A stretch of 14,027 nucleotides of DNA from Bacillota bacterium (GCA_021800315.1 JAJYZD010000080.1:1-14027), one strand, 5' to 3'. Positions 1-6,439 are shown, numbered from the stretch's first letter. Notes: generated by a model from the letters alone, not told the origin. Numbers and translations are program-made.

Positions 1-562
1 CCAGCCCCAGCGCGTCTATGACCTCCCGCCGGGAATGACCGGAAATGGCGAGCATGAGATCCGCCCTTTTCAGGTCAGCCACCTTGCCCATATACCACGT
101 CTCAATAGACGGATTACTGAGGTAGCGCTCGCGATGGAGGTATGGAATGAGGTCGTACAAGGTAACCGCCGTGGACATACCGGTCAGGGCGCCGATGGAA
201 GTGACCGCGTCGTCCTCAAGCCCTTCGAAAAGACTCGCAACATGCACCCAGTCAGGACGTAACTGGTGCAGAAAGTTTTCCCGAACCAACTCCGCCGTCC
301 GCCGGCGCCAACCGTTGGCCGGGTCGATTGCGGCAACCGGCGCCGGTATTTCAAATGTGAGGATGTTTTCGCGGGGTAGAAGGCCGGCGAAGGATTGCCG
401 GATGCCATCCATGGCCTCGGGGAAAGCATGGTTAAGTACCATCAACCATTCGTGGCTTCCCCCCGCGGCTATCATAGCCCTAACCAACCCCAAAGAGTAT
501 CGCCCGATTCCCCGGTCACGACTAACGGTCTGCAGGGGCTGCAGATCAACTACTATTCTCAT
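1..562 (-). CDS. GT4-family glycosyltransferase, N-terminal part (gene runs off the left edge)
   Basis: The frame is open from an ATG at 562 to the left edge, giving about 187 residues without a stop, so this is the 5' part of a longer gene. The start is supported by a GAGG about 9 bases upstream and by the protein opening directly with a first beta strand (MRIVVDLQPLQT). The motif RGIGRYSLGLVRAM at about residues 17-30 and the later pieces YDLIPYLHRERYL and KRADLMLAISGHSRREV match the N-terminal domain and inter-domain region of group 1 (GT4) glycosyltransferases of polysaccharide clusters. Such enzymes move a sugar from a nucleotide sugar to a glycan acceptor at the inner face of the membrane. 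The nucleotide-binding C-terminal domain lies outside the window, so donor and acceptor cannot be judged. The neighbouring minus-strand gene at 901-1968 is also glycosyltransferase-like, which suggests a surface-glycan locus. Confidence 0.85.
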   Translation of the reverse strand, partial: MRIVVDLQPLQTVSRDRGIGRYSLGLVRAMIAAGGSHEWLMVLNHAFPEAMDGIRQSFAGLLPRENILTFEIPAPVAAIDPANGWRRRTAELVRENFLHQLRPDWVHVASLFEGLEDDAVTSIGALTGMSTAVTLYDLIPYLHRERYLSNPSIETWYMGKVADLKRADLMLAISGHSRREVIDALGL

Positions 563-900
563 CTGGAAGTCCTCTCATTTTCATCAGTCCGCAAACCGTC
601 TATCCGGTTTCCGCCTTAGCGGCGATATATTGCCTGAAGGAAGTCATATATGGTCCGCGCGGGTTCGGACAACCGCTGAGCCGGTTCAGATGTATCGATG
701 CTGCCCGGTGAGTGGCTGACGGGATGTGATCCACCCATAAATTGCCGTTCTGAACGAGATGCGCTTCCTGACAAGTCATTTAGCACGGTAACTCTTCCCG
801 AAGAATGACGTTTGATAATACCAATACCTACCAAAAGAACACCTTCCTCCTTTTTTGAATCCAATCCGATATGGCTCGTGTAATAGCCGGTCTGAAAGAC
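563..900. other. Stretch without a convincing gene between two glycosyltransferase genes
   Basis: No ORF here resembles a known family. On the minus strand an A-rich GGAGG (850-846) lies 11 bases before a TTG at 834 that opens a 72-residue frame ending at 616. That frame is rich in Ser, Arg and Pro, and I recognise nothing in it, so I do not call it a gene. Base composition is intermediate between the AT-rich gene to the right and the GC-richer gene to the left. The stretch may be a decayed gene or the leader of the glycosyltransferase gene starting at 562. Confidence 0.4.
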
Positions 901-1968
901 CTACTTGTTCCGGGAAACCCGGGAATACCTTGAATGTATACGTATGGCGGATCTCCATTCGTAAGGCAAATGGGAAGGCCCATTGTGCCGGAGGGGTGGC
1001 GCAGGAACCGGGCAACTGGGAAATGGTTCGGCAACCGTTCCTTGGTCCCTTAGACAACACAGGAGTCTTTGCCTGCTGTTCTCTAGATCAAATTGCTTGA
1101 TGTGCTCATTTGCATAGTCAACCACACGGTTATAGAACTCCTTATCTTGAAATAGACGATTGCATAATTTTGCCGCCTTATCCACCTCGTAATACTCAAC
1201 TACTAACTCGGGAAACAATATTGACTGCGTGTGACTGTAAGGTGTCGAAACGCACGGTATATTTGCTGCGGCACAGTCAAGCGGAAACCTTCCCCAGGTG
1301 TATCCCTGGTCTAAATGCAGCCCTAAATAATACTGAGAATGTTCTATAAAATATTCATGCCAACCTTTTACCGGCAAAAACTGCAGACTCGGCCCTGCCA
1401 TTTCAAGTATGCTCCTGATGTCGTCAGACGTTAAGCCAGTGGGATAACACACGACATGGTGATTGAGCTTGTTTATGGGTATTGTATTCCAAATACCACC
1501 ACGGCCAATTACCTGGGTGCTTAACTCGATGATGGGGTTCTTTGCGGAACTGATATGTCCTTTGGCCCAGGCGAGCGGGTACGGTACCCCTATGAAACAA
1601 GCAGGCTTGCTTGTCAGTGCTCGTATTGCTTCTAAGCCCTTTGAATTTATCACGCCAACCATATCAATCGTGTTTAAGACGTCTTTGTACCGGGACAATG
1701 CCTCAAATGGCCAATGCGGAATTAGAGAGCCTTCAACTAAACCGATGACAAACGCCTTTGATTTACTTTTTAAGTTACAACATATATCTAGCATATTGAA
1801 AGACATATTGACCATTACCACATCATATTTGTCAAACTGCGAATAGTCATCTATGCCTAACCCATTATGAACATCCCCGTCCATGGCATATGCCCATACT
1901 GAAATATCGTTTAACTGATGTATCCATTTGCCAGTAGGCACGTGATGGCTTATTAAGCAGAATTTCAC
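901..1968 (-). CDS. GT-B-like glycosyltransferase with an unusual C-terminal tail
   Basis: The 355-residue frame opens with GTG at 1968, with an AAGGTGG about 10 bases upstream. The N-terminus (KFCLISHH) looks like a GT-B first strand. The segment GLHLDQGYTWGRFPLD at about residues 216-231 followed by CAAANIPCVSTPYSH resembles the donor-site region of GT-B enzymes, where a glycine-rich loop and an acidic residue meet the nucleotide sugar. I cannot name donor, acceptor or GT family. The gene is visibly more AT-rich than the rest of the window, which suggests transfer. The family-like sequence stops near residue 306 (about base 1051). The remaining 49 residues are rich in Pro, Ser and Arg, come from GC-richer DNA, and may be read-through after a frameshift: a TAA lies in the neighbouring frame at 1052-1050. 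In-frame codons continue upstream of the GTG to about 2046 without a normal start, and an ATG at 2066 with GAGAGGTG before it lies in another frame. Confidence 0.65.
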   Translation of the reverse strand: MKFCLISHHVPTGKWIHQLNDISVWAYAMDGDVHNGLGIDDYSQFDKYDVVMVNMSFNMLDICCNLKSKSKAFVIGLVEGSLIPHWPFEALSRYKDVLNTIDMVGVINSKGLEAIRALTSKPACFIGVPYPLAWAKGHISSAKNPIIELSTQVIGRGGIWNTIPINKLNHHVVCYPTGLTSDDIRSILEMAGPSLQFLPVKGWHEYFIEHSQYYLGLHLDQGYTWGRFPLDCAAANIPCVSTPYSHTQSILFPELVVEYYEVDKAAKLCNRLFQDKEFYNRVVDYANEHIKQFDLENSRQRLLCCLRDQGTVAEPFPSCPVPAPPLRHNGPSHLPYEWRSAIRIHSRYSRVSRNK

Positions 1969-2102
1969 GTCTTTTAGGCCACCTTTTACATGGTTGAACG
2001 GATATTTCGATTGAAGTAAATGGCTAATATAACCTGCAATGCTATATTATGTTTAAACTCGGGCATTTGACACCTCTCGCAAATTCTCCAAGGCCGTGGA
2101 GG

Positions 2103-2146
2103 AATAAAAAGGAAGCCGGCCCAAGAAACCGACTTCATCAAGCCGG
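2103..2146 (-). terminator. Pair of overlapping hairpins followed by T-runs
   Basis: Read on the minus strand, CCGGCTT (2146-2140), AAGTCGG (2135-2129) and CCGGCTT (2119-2113) follow one another. The middle segment can pair, with one G-U wobble, either with the first copy (4-base loop, then TTTCTT) or with the last copy (9-base loop, then CCTTTTTATT). The second choice looks like an intrinsic terminator, and the two are mutually exclusive. It lies downstream of the ferredoxin-domain gene and upstream of the glycosyltransferase gene. It may simply be a second, back-up terminator. Confidence 0.45.
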
Positions 2147-2158
2147 ACCGTCGCCGGC

Positions 2159-2195
2159 AAAATAAGAGACCTGTCTATTTCACAAGACAGGTCTC
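2159..2195 (-). terminator. Intrinsic terminator after the Fe-S genes
   Basis: A perfect 10-bp stem, GAGACCTGTC (2195-2186) with GACAGGTCTC (2175-2166), encloses a 10-base loop. On the minus strand it is followed directly by TTATTTT. This is a standard Rho-independent terminator shape, placed about 160 bases after the stop codon of the ferredoxin-domain gene, and it would end the marR/Fe-S transcripts. Confidence 0.7.
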
Positions 2196-2202
2196 CGACC
2201 TT

Positions 2203-2270
2203 AACCACCCGGTCTTGCATACTCTTTCTTGCTTTCTACGGCAAATTTTTCAGTATGCCCTTCGGTGGTT
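2203..2270. repeat. Nested inverted repeat in the 3' flank of the Fe-S gene
   Basis: Three sets of complementary arms are nested: AACCACC/GGTGGTT (2203-2209 and 2264-2270), GCATACT/AGTATGC (2217-2223 and 2252-2258) and TTGC/GCAA (2229-2232 and 2241-2244). Unpaired stretches separate the arms. The region lies between the stop of the ferredoxin-domain gene (2352) and the terminator at 2159-2195, so it would form a long interrupted hairpin in the 3' untranslated RNA. Function unknown. Confidence 0.45.
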
Positions 2271-2351
2271 TTCATTGGTATTTTGCCGCCACGAGGCGGT
2301 GCTTATACCAGGGATTATCTCCCAATTCGAAGGCTTTCGTCCCCGCCCCGT

Positions 2352-3461
2352 TCAGGCCTTGCCCCTCTCCCTGGCGAAGCGGAGAAACTGTTCCTTCTTG
2401 TTTTCGGGCGGCACGTGCAGGACGGCCCGCCGGGCCATGGACAGGGCGCCGCTGGGGCAGGCGGCGGCGCACACCCCGCAGCCCAGGCAAAGATCCTTGT
2501 TTACCTGCGGCGTCTCCCCTCTCCCGCTGTCGTCCATCATGGAGATGGCGTCGATATGGCAGGTGTCGGCGCAGGTCCCGCATCCGACGCAGCCCTCCCT
2601 GTCCACCTCCGGGATGAAATTGCTGGGATGGGTGGAGCCTTTGCCGTACTCCCTGACGCTCTTGAGCACAACGCAACAGCAGCCGCAGCAATGGCAGATG
2701 TAGGTGGGGTTGTTGAGCACGTTGTCACCCATGTGCACCAGGCCCAGTTTTTCCGTCCGGTCCAGGGTGCGGAGCAGGTCGTCCACGGTCGCCGGACGGG
2801 CCAGCCCCCGGCGGAGGAGCCAATCGGCGGCGCCGCCCAGGGAGGTGCAGACGTCCAGGGGCGCGTCGCAGGCCTTGCCCAGGTGGCTCGCCTTGTGGCG
2901 GCAGGCGCACATTGTCAGCGCCCCGCCACCCGACTGGCGGATGATTGCGGAAGCCCTCTCGTACTCCAGCACTTCCGTTTCCACGACCGCCGGGATGAGG
3001 CTCTCGTAGACCAGGGTTTGGAAAAACGTGGTCTCGCCGCCGGCAAACTCCTTTTTCACCTCGTCATTGTGGAAATACCGCTCGAACAGTTCGGCCAGTT
3101 CCTTCATGTCCAGGTCCTCCCGGACCCGCATGAAGGTATACTCGAAGAAACCGATCACCACCGGAGCCAGCATGTAGTAGACTTCGTCGCGCCGCGGCAG
3201 GTCCAATACCAGGCCCTTTTGTGCCATGCCGTCCAGGACGGCGGTGACATCCTCCTGCCGCATCCCGGTGAGGTCGGCTATCCTGGCCGCCGGGAGCGGC
3301 ACCAGGGGAAACTTGGCGCCTACCATGGCTTCGGTCTCCGTGTAGAGGCGGTGCAGGATTTCCATCAGGACCTCGCTTCCCGGCGCGCCGACCGGGTTGC
3401 GGTTCAGCCGCTCCGCCAGCGCCCGGTAGACCTCTTCCTTGGCATTGATAAGGTGACCCAC
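2352..3461 (-). CDS. Cysteine-rich double [4Fe-4S] ferredoxin-domain protein
   Basis: I choose the GTG at 3461 as start because GGAGGAGG lies 9 bases upstream; it gives 369 residues. A longer frame to 3569 exists, but its extra 36 residues overlap the remnant of another gene in a different frame. Residues 1-50 (NAKEEVYRALAERLN, LMEILHRLY) are helical. Residues about 55-90 look like a winged-helix fold. Next comes a cysteine cluster with C185, C187, C198, C205 and a run CHCCGCCC at 256-263. A classical bacterial ferredoxin pair, CxxCxxCxxxC at 291-301 and 325-335, follows and should hold two [4Fe-4S] clusters. No signal peptide or membrane segment is visible, so it is cytoplasmic. A role in electron transfer is likely, but the partner and reaction are unknown. 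It follows the QueG-like Fe-S gene in the same direction, and a broken copy of both lies at 5307-5560. Confidence 0.85.
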   Translation of the reverse strand: MGHLINAKEEVYRALAERLNRNPVGAPGSEVLMEILHRLYTETEAMVGAKFPLVPLPAARIADLTGMRQEDVTAVLDGMAQKGLVLDLPRRDEVYYMLAPVVIGFFEYTFMRVREDLDMKELAELFERYFHNDEVKKEFAGGETTFFQTLVYESLIPAVVETEVLEYERASAIIRQSGGGALTMCACRHKASHLGKACDAPLDVCTSLGGAADWLLRRGLARPATVDDLLRTLDRTEKLGLVHMGDNVLNNPTYICHCCGCCCVVLKSVREYGKGSTHPSNFIPEVDREGCVGCGTCADTCHIDAISMMDDSGRGETPQVNKDLCLGCGVCAAACPSGALSMARRAVLHVPPENKKEQFLRFARERGKA

Positions 3462-3504
3462 GTGAGAATTCCTCCTCCGGTATTCGATCAACCAGCCATC
3501 GCCG

Positions 3505-3612
3505 GCTTTCGACTCTGGGGGATCTGGGGCTGTGGTAATCGGACACGGCGGCAAATCCAACGTCGTCAACCTTGAGGTTCCTGATAAATTCCCTTATTGT
3601 CTCCTTTAACTC
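3505..3612 (-). pseudogene. Remnant: N-terminus of a QueG-like Fe-S protein
   Basis: On the minus strand a 36-codon stretch reads ELKETIREFI, then VDDVGFAAVSDYHSPRSP, then RVES. This closely resembles the N-terminus of epoxyqueuosine-reductase-like [4Fe-4S] proteins of anaerobes. The expected continuation (a FPGAKSIIV-like strand) is missing: the frame runs into the ribosome binding site and 5' end of the ferredoxin-domain gene. I found no ATG, GTG or TTG in frame just upstream. It is therefore best read as a deleted gene of which only the front remains. It lies between two intact Fe-S genes on the same strand. Confidence 0.6.
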
Positions 3613-3724
3613 CGGACCACTCCCCGTCTTCGCTTGGGTGGACCATCGGCGCGACCGGCCTGTCTCCGCCCGGCAACCGCGTCAAATGCCTTCCTCTGCC
3701 TTTTTCCCGGGCCGAAACAACTAT

Positions 3725-4537
3725 TCAGAAAGCGCCTTCGTCCTTCGCCGCCGTCACTGTCTTCGATGGTATCCGGCTCTCACAGGGGACTCCCGTCTGG
3801 CATAGACCGCAACCGTAGCCCTTTATCCCGAACCGTTCCTCCACATAACGGGCGCAGGTTCCTCCGGCATGGTCCCAGCACTTTACCTTGTCGTGTCCGC
3901 TCTCGGTTACGGCGCCCACGGGACATCGCTTTGCGCAGGCCATACAGCTCCCATCGTAAAAGTAAAGACAGTAGGCACGGTGGTTTTGATAAGGCCGCAG
4001 GGTGGGCGTTATCGCCACTCCGGCCACCACTGATCCCGCCCGGTGGGCCTTCCCTTTAGCCGTTATCAGGCCGTCGCAGAGCCCGAAGGTTCCCAGTCCG
4101 CCGGCATGGGCGGCATGGCGCTCCGACCAGCGGGAGGCGAATCCATAGGCCGGGGACGTTTCCCACTGCCAATGGGGTGACAACTGCGGAGCTACCGCGG
4201 GAACGCCAAGTATTGCCAATTGTTCCACCACGTGTTTTCTCAGCGCGACATTGAAGTCTTCACCAAAATAGCGGGTTCTTACCCAACGGTCTGCCGGGTA
4301 AAAGTCCTGATCCCTATTGTCTTTCCTGGTTTTCGTACGTTGGGGCAACACCCAGCTTATCACGGTCAACTCATCGGGAGCCGCCGGTGTCGTCGGGAAG
4401 GCCAGATGGAAAATCTCGGCAGGTGTGAAATGAAACTGTCCAACATGCTCCTTGTAACTTTCGTAAATGGGATCGGCGCCCGAAGAAAACCCGAGCAATG
4501 CTTCCTCCCAGGCCCGTTCGCCAGTCCCGTCACCCAT
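3725..4537 (-). CDS. QueG-like (epoxyqueuosine-reductase-related) double [4Fe-4S] protein, start uncertain
   Basis: From the ATG at 4537 the frame codes for 270 residues. DRWVRTRYFGEDFNVALRKH (about 83-102), SERHAAHAGGLGTFGLCDG (138-156) and a cysteine set C198, C201, C205, C220 plus C243, C246, C252 match the Fe-S proteins related to QueG. QueG reduces epoxyqueuosine in tRNA using cobalamin and two [4Fe-4S] clusters. This branch is not proven to do so, and I infer only a cytoplasmic redox role. The ATG has no good ribosome binding site. Family-like codons (DPRHWVERLINSFIVNSPVNS) continue upstream to 4633 but contain no ATG, GTG or TTG and are cut by TAG at 4636-4634. The gene may thus have lost its start or use a shorter form. 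It lies downstream of marR and upstream of the ferredoxin-domain gene; part of a second copy lies at 5514-5560. Confidence 0.75.
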   Translation of the reverse strand: MGDGTGERAWEEALLGFSSGADPIYESYKEHVGQFHFTPAEIFHLAFPTTPAAPDELTVISWVLPQRTKTRKDNRDQDFYPADRWVRTRYFGEDFNVALRKHVVEQLAILGVPAVAPQLSPHWQWETSPAYGFASRWSERHAAHAGGLGTFGLCDGLITAKGKAHRAGSVVAGVAITPTLRPYQNHRAYCLYFYDGSCMACAKRCPVGAVTESGHDKVKCWDHAGGTCARYVEERFGIKGYGCGLCQTGVPCESRIPSKTVTAAKDEGAF

Positions 4538-4633
4538 GGAGTTTACCGGCGAGTTGACTATAAAACTGTTGATTAACCGCTCGACCCAGTGCCGCGGATC
4601 CGTTTTGAACCCGCTAAAGTCCGGCTCAGTCGT
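4538..4633 (-). other. In-frame upstream coding extension of the QueG-like gene without a start codon
   Basis: These 32 codons are in frame with the ATG at 4537 and translate to a helix-rich stretch with WVERLINSFIVNSPVN. This fits the N-terminal helix seen in related proteins, which places the 4537 ATG inside the conserved region. No ATG, GTG or TTG is present. Immediately upstream come TAG (4636-4634), TTG and then GTG (4642-4640), so one nonsense change in the second codon after GTG would explain the present state. Confidence 0.5.
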
Positions 4634-4704
4634 CTACAACACCCCCTGTCCCGTTAGTTGCCGGCTTTCCCTCCTTCTCCCCGTCGACGGTTTTGTTGGT
4701 TTCA

Positions 4705-4735
4705 GTATTATTTGCATGCCATCAATATGGGCAAA
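4705..4735 (-). promoter_or_regulatory. Candidate promoter with overlapping inverted repeat, between marR and the QueG-like gene
   Basis: On the minus strand, TTGCCC (4734-4729) and TAATAC (4710-4705) are 18 bases apart, which suits a sigma-A type promoter with a weak -35. An imperfect dyad covers 4711-4735: outer arms TTTGC/GCAAA and inner arms GCCAT/ATGG around CAAT. A dyad over a promoter, right behind a marR gene, is the layout expected for a MarR operator. The match is only moderate. Confidence 0.35.
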
Positions 4736-4739
4736 AATA

Positions 4740-5177
4740 TTATACACTCGGCACGGAAAGTCCGTCAAGTACCCGTAAAAAGATTGCCAACTCTTCCGGC
4801 GGGAACTGGCTCCGGATTTGCCGGTCCAGTCTCTCGGCCAGACTGATGACCACCGGCCCCATCTCCCTGGCCCTGGCGGTTAGAAATACCAGCAACGACC
4901 GGCGGTCCTCCGGATCATCCCGGCGTTCGATGAAACCGCTCCGTTCCATCCGGTCCAGAATGCCGGTCAGAGTGGATCCATCGATTTCGACGCTCTTGGC
5001 CAGTTCCTTAAACTTCATCCCGTCGGTGATCGACAAGGCGTTGAGGACGTAGAACTGCACCGGGGTGATGCCGTAGGAGGCCAGGGGCCCTTCATAGTAT
5101 TTTTGGACCTTGCGCATGACCCTGGCCAGTTGGAAGCAAATATATCGCTGGGGGCCCTTGGTTGTATCTTCAGGCAT
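4740..5177 (-). CDS. MarR-family transcriptional regulator
   Basis: The 145-residue protein has the normal size for a MarR dimer subunit. The recognition region FKELAKSVEIDGSTLTGI followed by LDRMERSGFIERRDDPEDRR forms the winged helix, with the wing at the RRDDPEDRRS segment. Helices before (RYICFQLARVMRKVQKYY) and after (AERLDRQIRSQF) would form the dimer interface. Start: ATG at 5177 with GGGAGAGGG about 11 bases upstream. MarR proteins are usually repressors released by small ligands or by oxidation; the ligand cannot be told. It heads the Fe-S gene group on the same strand and has its own candidate promoter at 5250-5278. A dyad behind it at 4711-4735 may be one of its operators. Confidence 0.92.
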   Translation of the reverse strand: MPEDTTKGPQRYICFQLARVMRKVQKYYEGPLASYGITPVQFYVLNALSITDGMKFKELAKSVEIDGSTLTGILDRMERSGFIERRDDPEDRRSLLVFLTARAREMGPVVISLAERLDRQIRSQFPPEELAIFLRVLDGLSVPSV

Positions 5178-5249
5178 TGTTGGAAAAACCCTCTCCCTGG
5201 CTGAATTCCGGTTTCCTCATATCCGGCGTGGCGGGTTTTACCCCTTTCG

Positions 5250-5278
5250 AGTATATACCGGCTGACGGCCGACGGCAA
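5250..5278 (-). promoter_or_regulatory. Candidate sigma-A promoter of marR
   Basis: On the minus strand TTGCCG (5278-5273) is followed after exactly 17 bases by TATACT (5255-5250). Spacing is ideal and both boxes are close to TTGACA/TATAAT. The marR start codon is about 70 bases downstream. Confidence 0.6.
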
Positions 5279-5306
5279 GGTTCAGGCACCACCCAGGCAT
5301 AATCCT

Positions 5307-5494
5307 GAAACTTGGCGCCTACCATGGCTTCGGTCTACGTGTAGAGGTGGTGCAGGATTTCCATCAGGACCTCGCTTCCCGGCGCGCCGACCGGGTTGCG
5401 GTTCAGCCGCTCCGCCAGCGCCCGGTACACCTGTTCTTTGGCGTCGATAAGGTGACCCACGTTAGAATTTCTCCCCTGGTATTTGATCAACCAG
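5307..5494 (-). pseudogene. Decayed copy of the 5' end of the ferredoxin-domain gene
   Basis: This stretch aligns without gaps to 3308-3495, with about a dozen mismatches in 188 bases by my hand count. It covers the ribosome-binding-site region, the GTG start and about the first 50 codons of the gene at 2352-3461. The copy is broken: the codon matching Glu at 3338-3336 is TAG here (5337-5335), the GGAGGAGG has become GGGGAG, and the match ends abruptly at 5307. It lies upstream of the marR promoter and cannot make a useful protein. Confidence 0.85.
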
Positions 5495-5513
5495 GCCAGC
5501 ACCCATTGCCCGT

Positions 5514-5560
5514 CGCGACATTGAAGTCTTCACCAAAAAAGCGGGTTCTTACCCAACGGT
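5514..5560 (-). pseudogene. Fragment of a second copy of the QueG-like gene
   Basis: These 47 bases match 4244-4290 with a single mismatch. They encode the RWVRTRFFGEDFNVA segment of the QueG-like protein. The fragment sits 19 bases upstream (in transcription direction) of the broken ferredoxin-domain copy, so the order QueG-like then ferredoxin-domain is the same as in the intact pair. The roughly 740 bases that lie between these matches in the intact locus are missing here. Confidence 0.8.
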
Positions 5561-5680
5561 AGCGATCTCTACATTCCAACCGGACGGGCCGGAATCGTTC
5601 CAGGTGGCAGGCCAGTGGAGTTCGAGCCCGTGGATCTCCTGCGCTCATCCCCCATACACGTTGGAACGGGGCCGGCCTTA

Positions 5681-6439
5681 CTACCCGGACCCGCCGGCAG
5701 CGGACGTGCAGTCCCGGATGAGACCGGCGGCGGCCTGATCCACAATCAGCGTGGTGTGGCGATGCAATTGTAAAAGGGAAGCGGGTACGGCCGTGGTTAC
5801 CGGGCCCCACAAGGCCCCGGCGACCGCCGCTGCCTTCTCCCGGCCGCCGGCCAACAACAGGATCCGCCTGGCCTTCATGATCGCCCCCATACCCACGGTG
5901 ACCGCCCGGCCCGGCACGGCACCGTGGTCGGGAAAGGACCGCGCGTTGGCCTCGACCGTCTGCGGGGCCAGATCGACGAGATGGGTGGCCACGCACAGGC
6001 TCTTCCCCGGTTCGTTGAAGCCGACATGCCCGTTTTGGCCGATGCCCAGTATCTGGAGATCGATACCGCCGGCCGCCGCGATGGCGAGGTCGTAATTCCG
6101 GCAAGCGTCAGCAACATTCCCTGGTTGTCCGGGTACCAGATGGATGTTCTCCGGACGCAGGTTCACCCGCGAAAAGAGATTCCGTTCCAGGTAAGACCGG
6201 TAACTGCGAGGATCGGCAGGCGACAGGCCGTAGTATTCATCAAGGTTGAAGACCGTCAGCCGGCTGAAGTCCACCTGCCCCGCTTCATACATCTCCCCCA
6301 GCTTGCGGTAAACACCTAACGGCGTGACACCGGTGGCCAGGCCCAGCACCAGGTCAGGCTTCCGGACAATGGCTTCGCCTACCAGTCCGGCCCCCAGGCA
6401 ACTGAGATGTTCGTAGTCGCGGGCTATCACGATCCGCAT
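5681..6439 (-). CDS. nagB: Glucosamine-6-phosphate deaminase (NagB-like)
   Basis: The 252-residue protein has the full NagB pattern. GLATGVTPLG (33-42) is the phosphate-binding loop, usually GLATGSTP. FNLDEYYGL holds the catalytic Asp67 (E. coli D72). GIGQNGHVGFNEPG holds His138 and Glu143 (E. coli H143 and E148), with Asn136 at the place of E. coli D141, as in many Firmicutes enzymes. GPVTTAVPASLLQLH lies near the C-terminus. The reaction is glucosamine 6-phosphate to fructose 6-phosphate plus ammonia, in the cytoplasm. The start ATG at 6439 overlaps the end of the preceding gene by 13 bases, so the two are probably co-translated. It is the last gene of the sugar cluster. No nagA-type deacetylase is seen in the window; the PIG-L gene at 9639-10367 may fill that step. 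A related deaminase acting on another amino sugar phosphate cannot be excluded. Confidence 0.92.
   Translation of the reverse strand: MRIVIARDYEHLSCLGAGLVGEAIVRKPDLVLGLATGVTPLGVYRKLGEMYEAGQVDFSRLTVFNLDEYYGLSPADPRSYRSYLERNLFSRVNLRPENIHLVPGQPGNVADACRNYDLAIAAAGGIDLQILGIGQNGHVGFNEPGKSLCVATHLVDLAPQTVEANARSFPDHGAVPGRAVTVGMGAIMKARRILLLAGGREKAAAVAGALWGPVTTAVPASLLQLHRHTTLIVDQAAAGLIRDCTSAAGGSG

Noticed and set aside
147..719. Plus-strand frame of 190 codons near the left edge
   Set aside because: It lies opposite the GT4 glycosyltransferase, whose minus-strand translation has strong family motifs.
2229..3575. A 448-codon plus-strand frame across the ferredoxin-domain gene
   Set aside because: It is the antisense of a clear Fe-S protein with eight spaced ferredoxin cysteines; the plus-strand product has no family features and the open frame follows from GC-rich codon bias.
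4634..4636. TAG in the QueG-like 5' region as a pyrrolysine codon
   Set aside because: No pyl genes are in the window and the residue lies at the extreme N-terminus; a nonsense mutation or altered start is simpler.
5549..5640. Short minus-strand frame after nagB reading ELHWPATWNDSGPSGWNVE
   Set aside because: The composition looks protein-like, but it begins after a stop, has no start codon I can support, and I recognise no family.
5487..6104. Minus-strand 205-codon frame overlapping nagB
   Set aside because: It is a shadow frame of nagB that happens to run into the QueG-like fragment at 5514-5560; only that fragment is meaningful.
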